A stretch of DNA of 14,846 nucleotides from IDS-8 sp035304285. GTDB lineage: Bacteria > Pseudomonadota > Gammaproteobacteria > Steroidobacterales > Woeseiaceae. The DNA lies in NCBI GenBank assembly GCA_035304285.1, contig DATGQI010000161.1:1-14846 (forward strand), read 5' to 3'. Position numbers and translations under genes: made by a program. Position 1 is the first letter of the stretch; every line of letters begins with the position of its first letter. Shown here one piece after another: positions 7,166 through 14,790 of this stretch. The notes beneath the pieces were generated by a model. That model had not been told where the DNA came from. It saw only the letters and a list, made by a program, of their open reading frames with translations, and did no database searches.

Positions 7166-7729
7166 ATGACAGACCAACGCCACCAGCTCGAAATTGCCGG
7201 GCATACAGTTACGATCCGCCCGATGTCTCACGCGGACGCGGACAGGGAGCAAGATTTCGTTCGGCGCCTGTCACCGGAGTCGAAGCGCTATCGCTTCCTC
7301 GGGGCCGTACGCGACCTGACGCCGGACGAAGTCAGGCAATTCTGTGACGTCGATGGCCACCGCTCAATGGCGTTCATCGCGACGGTCGAGGAAGACGGTC
7401 GCCAGAGAATGATCGGCGTCAGCCGTTACGCACCGAATGCGGAAAGCAGCGCCCGGGAGATCGCCATTACGGTAGCGGACGACTGGCAACACCGGGGGCT
7501 CGGTACCCGGCTGGCGAGAGCGCTGATCCGGCACGCGCGGGAACACGGCATCAGGAAGCTCTATTCGATGGACCTCGCAGACAATGCGCAGATGCGCATG
7601 CTGGCGCGGGACCTCGGCATGAAAGCGTCGCCGGATCCGGAAGATGCCCACCAGGTGATGTACTCGCTCAGCCTGGCTGAGTTGCCGGTAGTCGCGGGTT
7701 CGAGAGCCGTGACATCCACAGCACTTTAG
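7166..7729 (+). CDS. GNAT family N-acetyltransferase, Pat-like domain
   Basis: A 187-residue stand-alone GNAT domain that should transfer an acetyl group from acetyl-CoA to an amine. The acetyl-CoA pyrophosphate loop is QHRGLGT at 108-114, preceded by the beta-strand EIAITVADDW and followed by the helix TRLARALIRHAREHG. The N-terminal pattern (TIRPMSHADADREQDFVRRL, then SPESKRYRFLG) resembles the GNAT part of protein lysine acetyltransferases of the Pat/AcuA type, which are often fused to an acyl-CoA synthetase-like domain or a cyclic-nucleotide domain; neither is present here. The ATG at 7166 is chosen over the longer frame because GAGGAG lies seven bases upstream and the domain starts right after. 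It follows hsp20 by 213 bases on the same strand and converges on the HAD-ATPase gene with 31 bases between stops. The substrate is unknown; protein lysine is a reasonable guess. Confidence 0.85.
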   Translation: MTDQRHQLEIAGHTVTIRPMSHADADREQDFVRRLSPESKRYRFLGAVRDLTPDEVRQFCDVDGHRSMAFIATVEEDGRQRMIGVSRYAPNAESSAREIAITVADDWQHRGLGTRLARALIRHAREHGIRKLYSMDLADNAQMRMLARDLGMKASPDPEDAHQVMYSLSLAELPVVAGSRAVTSTAL

Positions 7730-7735
7730 GTGCTG
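7719..7735. terminator. Small stem-loop at the convergent gene ends
   Basis: CAGCAC (7719-7724) pairs with GTGCTG (7730-7735) around a five-base loop that contains the GNAT stop codon. It lies between two convergent genes where a bidirectional terminator would be useful. No U-run follows on either strand, so termination is only a possibility. Confidence 0.25.
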
Positions 7736-7760
7736 CAGGGCGTAGCGATCGGCAAGGCGC

Positions 7761-9491
7761 TCATCCGTAGTGCTGCATGATCGCCTGTACGACGGCTTTT
7801 CGCAGCACGGCGACATCATCTGAGACGCGTGCCGAGGCGACGAAACTCTGCTCGTTCGACCGGACATCGGCCGCGAGTTCTTCCTCCTGAAACACTTCGC
7901 GGAGCCAGCGCGAGAAATCAAGCCGCTCTGCGTGAAACGCCACGGTATCGGGAGGGACCTCACGTACGAGATCGCAGAACTCCTGGATGTTGGCTGCTGA
8001 GCACGCGCCACGTCCGTCCCTTCCCGTGAAGTTGAACCGCAACCGACGCGGCAGCTTTCCCTGCACGTATTTGTGCCAGTGGCGGACGTGCGCCGTGCGT
8101 CGCGGAGCAAGCTCGATCAAGCGCATCGCTCGCGCGTTGGCCATGTTGACCAGCAGTCCATGGCCGGTATCGACACCGTCGAGAGACGGTGCCAACGACA
8201 ATGCGCCAATCCGCTCGACTTCGGAGATCGGGTCCGGCCCGGCGAGTCGCCGGCCTCCGGGCAAAACCAGCAGGTAATCCATCGCGGTGTAAAGTTGACG
8301 CTCCAGCACCTGCGGCTGGTAGGTCACGAGGCAATAACCCTTTTCCCCTTCGTCCAGAATCCTCGCCAGCTCGCCGGGCAGGCCCAGCGCATGATGCGCT
8401 TCATCGATGATGACCCAGTGGGGCAGGCCGGATGACTGGCGGTCAGCGGAGAGTGCGCGCAGCAGCCGCTGGGTACAGTCGGCTTGCTTGGCGGGCTCCA
8501 CCAGCGACAGGTCGACGATGACGCTGCCGAAGCGATGCGCGAGAAAGCGGCGTACCTCGTCGATATCGGGTGGACTACCCGACCCTCCCAGGCATTCCAC
8601 CCCGTGCAGTTCACCGAGCGAGGTATAGTCGCCCTCCGGATCGATCAGACACACCGAATAGCCGAGCTCCATGAGCCGCTCGGTGATCGTGCCCGCCGCG
8701 AAGGATTTGCCGGACTTGCTTCTGCCCGTTATCAGGAGGTTCACGCGAGATGCGGCCATCTCTGCCGGACATCCGTCCGCAGAGATTCCGATCCGGATGC
8801 GCCATCGGGTCGGCACGAGCGAACGATCGTCGCCGCGCGCGATACGGTCGAGCAGCGCGGCAACGCCCGCGCCGTCCGGTTGCTCCAGCACGAGGTCAGC
8901 ATGCCGCCTGAGCCCCTCCACGGCGTCGGCGACGGCTACTCCGAACTCGCACGCCGTGAGCAGGGATTGGTCGTTCTCTGCATCACCGACCGCGATGGTG
9001 TTGTGATAGGAGATGCCGAGCGCTTCCAGCGCCTTCGACAATCCGAAGCCTTTAGAAACGCCGGGCGGCAGGATCATCAGCTCACCGCGGTTGTACACCA
9101 GACCGCATTCAAGCCCGAGTCGGTGGATCTCGTCCTGGATCCGGCCTTCGAATCCTGCGTGCGTCGCCAACAGGACCTGCCCGCGTCGGTAGGGAACACC
9201 CCGCCCGGCCAGCGCCTCGTCCAGCTCGTTTTCGACCGGTGGCGACAGCGTATGCAGGACGCCCTCGAGCGATAGCGCTGCCCCGTTCTCGACCACGATG
9301 GCGTCGAAATAGCGCTCCGCCATTGGAAAGACATCGCGCAGCTCGGTCAGGATCCTGCCCGTAGCCAGGACCGTCTTGAGGCCCGCGGCGCGCACCCGAT
9401 CGATCGCAGCCAGCACGACAGGCGACGGCGGCCCGCCATCCGTCAGCGTCCCATCGAAATCGAGGGCGATTGCGCGAAAATATGAGTTCAT
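7761..9491 (-). CDS. HAD-IIB phosphatase fused to HerA/FtsK-like P-loop ATPase
   Basis: A 576-residue protein if the ATG at 9491 is used; an in-frame ATG at 9557 would add 22 residues. Neither start has a clear ribosome binding site; 9491 is preferred because it puts the HAD motif at residue 11, as in the family. Residues about 1-225 form a HAD phosphatase of the Cof/SPP type: DFDGT at 11-15, ATGR at 43-46, the motif III lysine in GVSKGFG (Lys147) and GDAEND at 169-174. Residues about 230-475 form an ATPase with Walker A GRSKSGKS at 256-263 and Walker B VIIDEAHHA at 360-368, plus LIDPEGDYTSL as in HerA/DUF87-type ATPases. The last 100 residues (RLRFNFTGRDGRG, then DFSRWLREVF) look like a DUF5752-type helical domain. 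The HAD part should act on a small phosphorylated metabolite; what the ATPase moves is unknown. Confidence 0.88.
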   Translation of the reverse strand: MNSYFRAIALDFDGTLTDGGPPSPVVLAAIDRVRAAGLKTVLATGRILTELRDVFPMAERYFDAIVVENGAALSLEGVLHTLSPPVENELDEALAGRGVPYRRGQVLLATHAGFEGRIQDEIHRLGLECGLVYNRGELMILPPGVSKGFGLSKALEALGISYHNTIAVGDAENDQSLLTACEFGVAVADAVEGLRRHADLVLEQPDGAGVAALLDRIARGDDRSLVPTRWRIRIGISADGCPAEMAASRVNLLITGRSKSGKSFAAGTITERLMELGYSVCLIDPEGDYTSLGELHGVECLGGSGSPPDIDEVRRFLAHRFGSVIVDLSLVEPAKQADCTQRLLRALSADRQSSGLPHWVIIDEAHHALGLPGELARILDEGEKGYCLVTYQPQVLERQLYTAMDYLLVLPGGRRLAGPDPISEVERIGALSLAPSLDGVDTGHGLLVNMANARAMRLIELAPRRTAHVRHWHKYVQGKLPRRLRFNFTGRDGRGACSAANIQEFCDLVREVPPDTVAFHAERLDFSRWLREVFQEEELAADVRSNEQSFVASARVSDDVAVLRKAVVQAIMQHYG

Positions 9492-9566
9492 GCCACAGGC
9501 GTGACGCGACGGGATCGGATCGGTCGGAGTGCCGCAGTGATCAGACGGCTTTGCCATCGATGATCG

Positions 9567-9582
9567 GCGATCGGCCGATCGC
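9567..9582. promoter_or_regulatory. 16-base perfect palindrome upstream of the HAD-ATPase gene
   Basis: GCGATCGGCCGATCGC reads identically on both strands. It lies in the gap between the DUF4136 stop and the HAD-ATPase gene, 75 bases upstream of the preferred start. Its symmetry would suit a dimeric regulator. It sits in a CGATCG-rich patch, so composition could contribute to it. Confidence 0.4.
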
Positions 9583-9626
9583 GTGTTCCCCGCTTGTGCA
9601 TGTCGTTATCCCGTCAATTGCGCCCG

Positions 9627-10244
9627 TCAGTCCGAACTACTCACCGGCGCCGTGCCGGGATAGCGGCTGAACAACTCCGCTACTACTGATTCGATGGCCG
9701 GCTGCGGATTCTCCATTGCCTCACGCGTCAGCCGGCCCTCGGCTACCCCTTCCCAGATGAGCTGGTTACGTCCCGCATCGACGATGTCGATGTTCGCAGT
9801 GCCCACGCGGTAGTGAACCGTATCCACATCATCGGCATAGAGCGGCCAGGCGCTGTACATCCCATAGCGGTAGCCGTAGTAGCCGTAACTGACCACTACG
9901 CGCGGGCGCGAGCGCACGGTCGTAACGTGGCGGACGTTGGCGAAGAAGTTGACCAGCAGGTCAGGGTTGGATCCCGTATAGCGGTAGCCACGACGCTGCA
10001 TTTCTTCATCGACGGCCTGTTTGAAATGCGTCGTGATAAGCGTCGAGTAGCCGGCGCGGTCGGTCCCAAGCTCGTCGGCAAAGCCGTAGGTTTGGTAGGT
10101 CGAGAAGTCGGCGGACCGGTCGTAGTCCGTACGGATGTCCGGGCGCGTCGCAGCACACCCGAAAAGCACAGCAGCGGCAACGATCAACGCCGACAGGCAC
10201 AACAGCCGCAGATGGTATTGGGATGTCCGGAACGCCAGTTTCAT
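9627..10244 (-). CDS. DUF4136 family lipoprotein
   Basis: A 205-residue exported lipoprotein. A basic N-terminus and hydrophobic stretch (LRLLCLSALIVAAAVLFG) lead to a lipobox LFGC with Cys30 as the lipidation site. The following AATRPDI lacks Asp at +2, which favours the outer membrane by the Lol rule. The mature part, about 35-200, fits DUF4136: DYDRSADFSTYQTYGFAD near 40-57, the repeat-rich NPDLLVNFFANV segment, a Tyr/Gly-rich YGYYGYRYGMY stretch at about 120-130, and a C-terminal strand NIDIVDAGRNQLIWEGVAEG. The family is common in Gram-negative envelopes and has no assigned biochemical role. It precedes the HAD-ATPase gene on the same strand. The ATG at 10244 is preceded by only a weak GAGAG-like site, but the signal peptide fixes the start well. 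Confidence 0.9.
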   Translation of the reverse strand: MKLAFRTSQYHLRLLCLSALIVAAAVLFGCAATRPDIRTDYDRSADFSTYQTYGFADELGTDRAGYSTLITTHFKQAVDEEMQRRGYRYTGSNPDLLVNFFANVRHVTTVRSRPRVVVSYGYYGYRYGMYSAWPLYADDVDTVHYRVGTANIDIVDAGRNQLIWEGVAEGRLTREAMENPQPAIESVVAELFSRYPGTAPVSSSD

Positions 10245-10283
10245 TGGAGCTGCTCTCGTGGCAAACGATGATGAAACGATAAT

Positions 10284-10297
10284 GAGCCGGACGGCTC
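10284..10297. terminator. Short hairpin upstream of the DUF4136 gene
   Basis: GAGCC (10284-10288) pairs with GGCTC (10293-10297) around a four-base loop. On the minus strand it is followed by an AT-richer stretch (ATTATCGTTT). It could end transcripts from the small ORF and glgC remnant before the lipoprotein gene, but the stem is short and the T-run imperfect. Confidence 0.3.
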
Positions 10298-10333
10298 GTT
10301 AGTATCGGTATTTACACTTAGGAATGGCTTCGG

Positions 10334-10528
10334 CTAGCGGGGTATTATCGGTGCCCGCGGCTTGACGCCGCGCACCTCGACCTCCGGATCCACGCGTCGG
10401 ATCAGCTCGTTAACGCGTGCCATCGGATTATACGCTACGTTGACCCCCGGGCCTCGGTCGCCTTCCCGAAGATGCTGCGCATACGAGCGGCCTGCCTTCT
10501 CTGCGTAGACCTCGGTCCCGTTCGTCAC
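10334..10528 (-). CDS. Unrecognised 64-residue ORF
   Basis: An open frame of 64 residues starting at GTG 10528, whose start overlaps the TGA closing the shifted glgC frame (GTGA). The product is charged and soluble, with no signal peptide or membrane segment. It contains RVNELIRRVDPEVEVRGVKP, and its codons are fairly GC-rich in third position, which is coding-like. No ribosome binding site is obvious and I do not recognise the family. It could be a small real gene, the tail of a gene whose front was lost along with the end of glgC, or chance. It lies between the glgC remnant and the DUF4136 lipoprotein on the same strand. Confidence 0.3.
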   Translation of the reverse strand: MTNGTEVYAEKAGRSYAQHLREGDRGPGVNVAYNPMARVNELIRRVDPEVEVRGVKPRAPIIPR

Positions 10529-11044
10529 GCCAGCCAGCGGACAAGTTCCTCGGGCGCACCGACCTCTCTGGTTCGCTCGCGACCTATAACGGTCTGCTCA
10601 CGGCTCCGGGCTGCAGAGAAATGCCCATAGACGTGGTGACGATCCATGCGTTCGATGATCGGCAGCCAGCACCAGCACGTAGCGCGGCCGGTAGTAATCC
10701 ACCCGCGCAAGATTCTGATAAACGGCATCCGCGGTGCCCTTATACCAGTGGGGATCGAGCCGCTGCTCGGCCGGCCAGATCTCGACGAATTCACCCAGCT
10801 CCCGGCTCAGGAAACCCCAGCTCTGCTGGATATGACGTATCAGCGACTGGGACTGATATTGGGTCGCCACTCCGATTTGCCGGACCCCGCTGTTCACGCA
10901 ATTCGACAGCGTGAAGTCGATGCTCCGGAAGCGTCCCCCGAAATGCAATGCTGGCTTGCACCGGTTTCGTGTGAGCGCGCCGAGGCGTGTTCCCTGGCCG
11001 CCGGCCAGCACGACAGCGACCGTTTCTCGACCCGATTCGTGCAT
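10525..11044 (-). pseudogene. glgC: Truncated, frameshifted glucose-1-phosphate adenylyltransferase
   Basis: The first 130 residues from the ATG at 11044 (AGGGGG six bases upstream) match GlgC, which makes ADP-glucose from ATP and glucose 1-phosphate for glycogen. Visible motifs are VVLAGGQGTRL (11-21), KPALHFGGRFRSIDF (30-44), LSNCVNSGVRQIGVATQYQS, WYKGTADAVYQNL (100-112) and VLVLAADH (123-130). After Asp-His the frame turns to RTHGSSPRLW and stops at 10598. One base away, the alternative frame reads IERMDRHH, which fits the GlgC continuation DHIYKMDY, so a single-base frameshift near 10655 is likely. That frame closes at 10525 with no further GlgC homology. A normal GlgC is about 420 residues; the rest of the catalytic domain, the Lys195-type substrate site and the C-terminal beta-helix are missing. 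The longer in-frame ATG at 11128 lacks family support. The product cannot be a working enzyme. Confidence 0.8.
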
Positions 11045-11156
11045 TGGAAGCCCCCTGGTACTTATCAGGTTGGTGCCTCCAAGATAATGACTCGGGATGC
11101 AGTGGGCCATAGGGGAAAATGCATACATCGAGCAACGGATCGCGCGGTGTGTCAGG

Positions 11157-11170
11157 CCTGAGGCCTCAGG
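11157..11170. repeat. 14-base palindrome over the kinase stop codon
   Basis: CCTGAGGCCTCAGG is a perfect palindrome that includes the TGA of the phosphotransferase/P-loop gene. With the neighbouring CAGGCCTG it forms a small run of AGGCCT repeats. It could fold as a short hairpin at the 3' end, but there is no U-run. Confidence 0.35.
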
Positions 11171-12770
11171 AGTTGCCCCTGCAGCGTCTCATCTCGCGGA
11201 CGATGGCAGAAGGATCGATCTCGGAATCGGTATTCACGGTGACGGCTGACCGGGCTTCATCGAACGTAAGCGGCTCGCTCGTATCGAGCTGGTATCGCAG
11301 AACCGCGAGATCCGCCTCGGAGGCATCCTCAGCGGCCGCGACGCGCCGACGCAAACGCTTCTCCAGTGTCTCCTGCGAGGCGGTCGCTTGCACGATCACG
11401 AAATCCGCGCCGCAATCGGCCGCGAGATGCATCGCCTGCCCGCGAGACTCGACGTTCAGGAACGCTGCATCCAGGATCACGTCGAAGCCCGCAACGAGCA
11501 TCGTGCGGGCGCCTCCAAACATTCGCGCGTAGACGGCCTGCCCGGCCGTCAGGTCATAGATGCCGCTCGCGATCCCCGATTGACTGTCGGCGGCCTCACC
11601 GAGTCCGAAAAGACGCTTGCGCTCCAGGTCCGAGCGCATCCGCAGAGCCGGCATGGCCGGCACCAGCCGTGTCGAAAGCCAGGTCTTGCCCGACCCGGAC
11701 AGACCGTTCATAACTGCGAGCATCGGCTTGCGGGGCTTGGTCCATGCCCGTGCCAGCTCGCAATAGTGGCGGAGCGTGGCGGTATCCTCGTCGAGGCTCT
11801 CGTCGCGCTTTCGTTCGCGGCGCCTGATCGCCGCCACCTTTGCACGCACGAGGCAGCGATAAACGACATAGAGAGGTAACAACGACACGCCGTCATAGTC
11901 TCCGGAGATTTCGAGATAGCGGTTGAGAAAGGTGTAGGCGAGGTCCGTCCTGCCACGGGCCACCAGGTCCATCACCAGGAATCCGTAATCTGCCACGATA
12001 TCGATCTGGCGCAGCTCCTTGCTGAACTCGATGCAATCGAAGGCCTTGATGCCGCCGGTGAGCCGCACGATGTTGCCGAGATGAAGGTCGCCGTGACATT
12101 CGCGGAAAAAGCCTTCAGCGCACCGCTTTTTCAGTAGCGCCTCATGCACGCGGAGCGACTCCTTTGTCCAGCGGTGCAACGCGATCATCCGCTCATGAGC
12201 CACCTCGCCGATCAGGTCGTCGAAGTTGTCCCACATGAGCCGTTTCGTCGCCCGCAGCAAGCGACCGGCCGGCCCGGCACGATCGGCCGCGCGATGGCGA
12301 GTGGCAATTTCTGCCGCGAGTTCCAGCATGTCGCTGCCGGTGAGCCGTCCCGCTTCGAGCTGGTGGTCGAGCCGCAGCGCCTGGTCGAACTGCCGCATGC
12401 GCACCGCGTACTCGGTCGCGGGACCTTCGCCGCCGACGTACGGATAACCTTCGTGCATGGCAATTGGCACGACCTCGAGATAGAGCTCCGGCGCCCAGAA
12501 GCGGTTGAGGCGCAGCTCTTCCTCGCAGAAGAAACGGCGCCGCTCAAGCTCGCGGAAATCGAGAAAACCCAGGTCGACCGGCTTCTTGACTTTGTAAACG
12601 TACTCGCCCGTCAGCAGCACCCAGGAGATATGCGTTTCGACGTGCTCGACCCGGCTCACGGGATGCGGGTACGCCTCCGGCCGCAGCAAGCCAGCTATCA
12701 GTTCCGAATCGAGTGGCCTCTCCCGCGAGCGACCGGGATGCCGGCCCAGGTTGTTGATGATCGGCGACAT
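11166..12770 (-). CDS. Aminoglycoside phosphotransferase-like / P-loop kinase fusion
   Basis: A 534-residue cytoplasmic two-domain protein. Residues about 1-335 form a protein-kinase-like phosphotransferase: THISWVLLTGEYVYKVKKPV near 46-65 with the ATP lysine, then the catalytic Brenner motif HGDLHLGN at 226-233 and metal-binding FDCIEF (Asp245). Residues about 350-534 form an AAA_33/gluconate-kinase-like P-loop domain with Walker A GLSGSGKT at 356-363 and a later basic LEKRLRRRV segment. This fusion is a recognised but poorly characterised family, often labelled bifunctional aminoglycoside phosphotransferase/ATP-binding protein; real antibiotic resistance is not implied. The start is uncertain: ATGs at 12770, 12806 and 12905 are in frame and none has a good ribosome binding site. 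The first is chosen because the others add non-conserved residues and 12905 would run into the upstream histidine kinase gene. It lies 73 bases after that gene. Confidence 0.87.
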   Translation of the reverse strand: MSPIINNLGRHPGRSRERPLDSELIAGLLRPEAYPHPVSRVEHVETHISWVLLTGEYVYKVKKPVDLGFLDFRELERRRFFCEEELRLNRFWAPELYLEVVPIAMHEGYPYVGGEGPATEYAVRMRQFDQALRLDHQLEAGRLTGSDMLELAAEIATRHRAADRAGPAGRLLRATKRLMWDNFDDLIGEVAHERMIALHRWTKESLRVHEALLKKRCAEGFFRECHGDLHLGNIVRLTGGIKAFDCIEFSKELRQIDIVADYGFLVMDLVARGRTDLAYTFLNRYLEISGDYDGVSLLPLYVVYRCLVRAKVAAIRRRERKRDESLDEDTATLRHYCELARAWTKPRKPMLAVMNGLSGSGKTWLSTRLVPAMPALRMRSDLERKRLFGLGEAADSQSGIASGIYDLTAGQAVYARMFGGARTMLVAGFDVILDAAFLNVESRGQAMHLAADCGADFVIVQATASQETLEKRLRRRVAAAEDASEADLAVLRYQLDTSEPLTFDEARSAVTVNTDSEIDPSAIVREMRRCRGNS

Positions 12771-12843
12771 CCGCTCAGTTTTCGTTCGGTACGCCGCGCG
12801 CGCCATCCGTAGAAACCACCGTCCCTGCTGGGGCTGCGGGATC

Positions 12844-14790
12844 TCAGGACAGCATCGATTGCACGAGGCCAAGGAGGCGGTCCGGATCGACGGGCTTATG
12901 CGCAACGGTGCAGTTGGATAGCCGGGCTTCCTCGATTTCTCGCTGAGATGTATCGCCGGTCAGGATAATGGAAGGCAGGTCTTCCGCGAGGGTCTGCCGG
13001 ATGTGCCGAACGACCTCGATGCCGGTATTGCCCACGAGGCGATAATCGCACAGCAGAAGATCCGGTTTTGCGCCGCTCGCCACGTGTGCCAGAGCCTCGT
13101 CATGATCCTGGGCGCTGTATACGTCGATGCCGACCGACCGCAACAGAAGTGTGCTCGCATGGATGATTGCCGCGTCATCGTCGACGAGCAGTACGAGCGG
13201 CTTCCGGCCAGGTCGTATGGTACTGTCCCGTACGTCTTCCCCAGCCTCGACGACAAGCAGGCTCTCGGCCCGGGGCACCGCAACGGAGAACGTCGAGCCC
13301 TTTCCCGGCTCCGACTGCACATCAACAACGAGGTCGAGCAACCGCGCGATGTGCCTCGCGATCGCCAGGCCAAGTCCAAGGCCTTTGCGCCGGTCCCGGG
13401 ACGAATTGTTGATCTGGTAGTACTCACCGAAGATGTCCTTTAAGTCACTCCGCTCAATTCCGACGCCGGTATCTGTCACCGCGATCGCCACACTGTCCCC
13501 GTCCGGACGACAATCGATTGAGACCGTGCCGCGCTCGGTATACCGGATTGCGTTACTGACGAAGTTCTCGAGCACGCGTTCCAGGAGCTTCGGATCGCTG
13601 TGCACGGTGAGGTCGTGGCAACCGGCTTCGAGCGCGATGCCCTTCTCCACAGCGTGCGGCCGGTTGGTGCTGACGATCCGTTCTATGAGGTCCGCCAACC
13701 GAAAATCCGTGGGACTCGGAACGACCGTCCCCGCCTCGAACCGCGAGAAATCGAGCAACGCGTCGAGCAGGTCGCTCATCGCTGCCAAGCTTTGGTGCAA
13801 CGGCTGAGCGAGGGCTTGGCGTGTCGCCTCGTCGATTCTCGAGGACAGCAACGAAAGATAGAGCATCGCCGCCTGCATCGGTTGCCGGAGGTCGTGGCTA
13901 GCGGCAGCCAGGAATCGCGATTTGACACTGTTGGCCTTCTCTGCCTCGAGCTTGGCTTCCTGCAGGGCGACGGTGCGCTCTATGACGCGTTCCTCCAGGC
14001 GCTCGTGGCTCTCGCGCAACGCTTCTTCCGCGAGCCGGCGCTCGTTGATATCCAGAATGACCGCTACGAACACCTCTATTCCTTCGTACTCGAGGCGTTG
14101 CAGGTGCACTTCCACGAAGTAGCGACTGCCGTCCTTGCGGCGATGGACCGTCTGGAACTCGATCTTGTTGGATTCGCCCTGCCGCAGCGGCCGGATGAGC
14201 TTCTCGAACGTCTCAGGTGTGAACTCCGGCTTGAGATCGAGCGGGGTCATGCCCACGAGTTCCGACATGGAGTAACCCAGGTTGTTTCGAGCGCCTTCCG
14301 TCACGTGCAGGAAACGCAGCGAATCCACATCGAAGATGTAGATCTCGTTTTGCGAGGCCTGCAGGATGCCGGTAAGGCTCCGCTCCATTGCCTTGTGCTG
14401 CGTACTGTCCCGGATGGTACTGAGCACCAGCAGCCCATCGGCCGTTTCCGCAGGACTCAGGCTGATTTCGACGGGGAATTCGCTGCCGTCCTTGCGGCGG
14501 CCGTACAACTCCAGTTTCTCCCCCATGGGCCTGATGCGAGGGGCCTCGAAATAACCTCGGCGGTGGTGGGGATGTGCCTGCTGGAACCGCTTGGGCAGGA
14601 GGATCTCAACAGGCTGGCCCAGCAGTTCGCTTCTCGGATAGCAGAACAGCGATTCGGTCTGGGCGTTGACGAGGACGATGACACCCGCCTGGTCGACCAC
14701 AACAACGGCATCCGGCGCCGCCTCGAGGAGGTTATCAAACGGTTTGACCAGGCTGTCAGCTACCGGGATCATGGGCTCTACCGGGATCAT
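12844..14790 (-). CDS. PAS-PAS hybrid sensor histidine kinase with receiver domain
   Basis: A 648-residue protein from the ATG at 14790. In order: PAS about 15-130 (DAVVVVDQAGVIVLVN, then GRRKDGSEFPVEI), a second PAS-PAC about 138-255 (HRRKDGSRYFVEVHLQRL, then DINERR), a coiled linker about 255-288, HisKA with the phospho-accepting His299 in SHDLRQP, HATPase with N-box ENFVSNAIRYT near 408-418, DTGVGI at 440-445 and GLGLGLAI at 470-477, then a receiver about 530-648 with VDDD at 536-539, phospho-acceptor Asp582 in LLCDYRL and AHKP. No membrane segment or signal peptide is seen, so it senses a cytoplasmic signal. There is no output regulator beside it; phosphate may pass to an unlinked histidine phosphotransfer protein or regulator. 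The start is ambiguous: TTG 14805, ATG 14790 and ATG 14772 all lie in an 18-base tandem repeat and none has a clear ribosome binding site. Confidence 0.92.
   Translation of the reverse strand: MIPVEPMIPVADSLVKPFDNLLEAAPDAVVVVDQAGVIVLVNAQTESLFCYPRSELLGQPVEILLPKRFQQAHPHHRRGYFEAPRIRPMGEKLELYGRRKDGSEFPVEISLSPAETADGLLVLSTIRDSTQHKAMERSLTGILQASQNEIYIFDVDSLRFLHVTEGARNNLGYSMSELVGMTPLDLKPEFTPETFEKLIRPLRQGESNKIEFQTVHRRKDGSRYFVEVHLQRLEYEGIEVFVAVILDINERRLAEEALRESHERLEERVIERTVALQEAKLEAEKANSVKSRFLAAASHDLRQPMQAAMLYLSLLSSRIDEATRQALAQPLHQSLAAMSDLLDALLDFSRFEAGTVVPSPTDFRLADLIERIVSTNRPHAVEKGIALEAGCHDLTVHSDPKLLERVLENFVSNAIRYTERGTVSIDCRPDGDSVAIAVTDTGVGIERSDLKDIFGEYYQINNSSRDRRKGLGLGLAIARHIARLLDLVVDVQSEPGKGSTFSVAVPRAESLLVVEAGEDVRDSTIRPGRKPLVLLVDDDAAIIHASTLLLRSVGIDVYSAQDHDEALAHVASGAKPDLLLCDYRLVGNTGIEVVRHIRQTLAEDLPSIILTGDTSQREIEEARLSNCTVAHKPVDPDRLLGLVQSMLS

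Noticed and set aside
11166..12770. Antibiotic resistance gene
   Set aside because: The phosphotransferase fold is shared by many small-molecule kinases; the fused P-loop architecture belongs to an uncharacterised family without known resistance activity.
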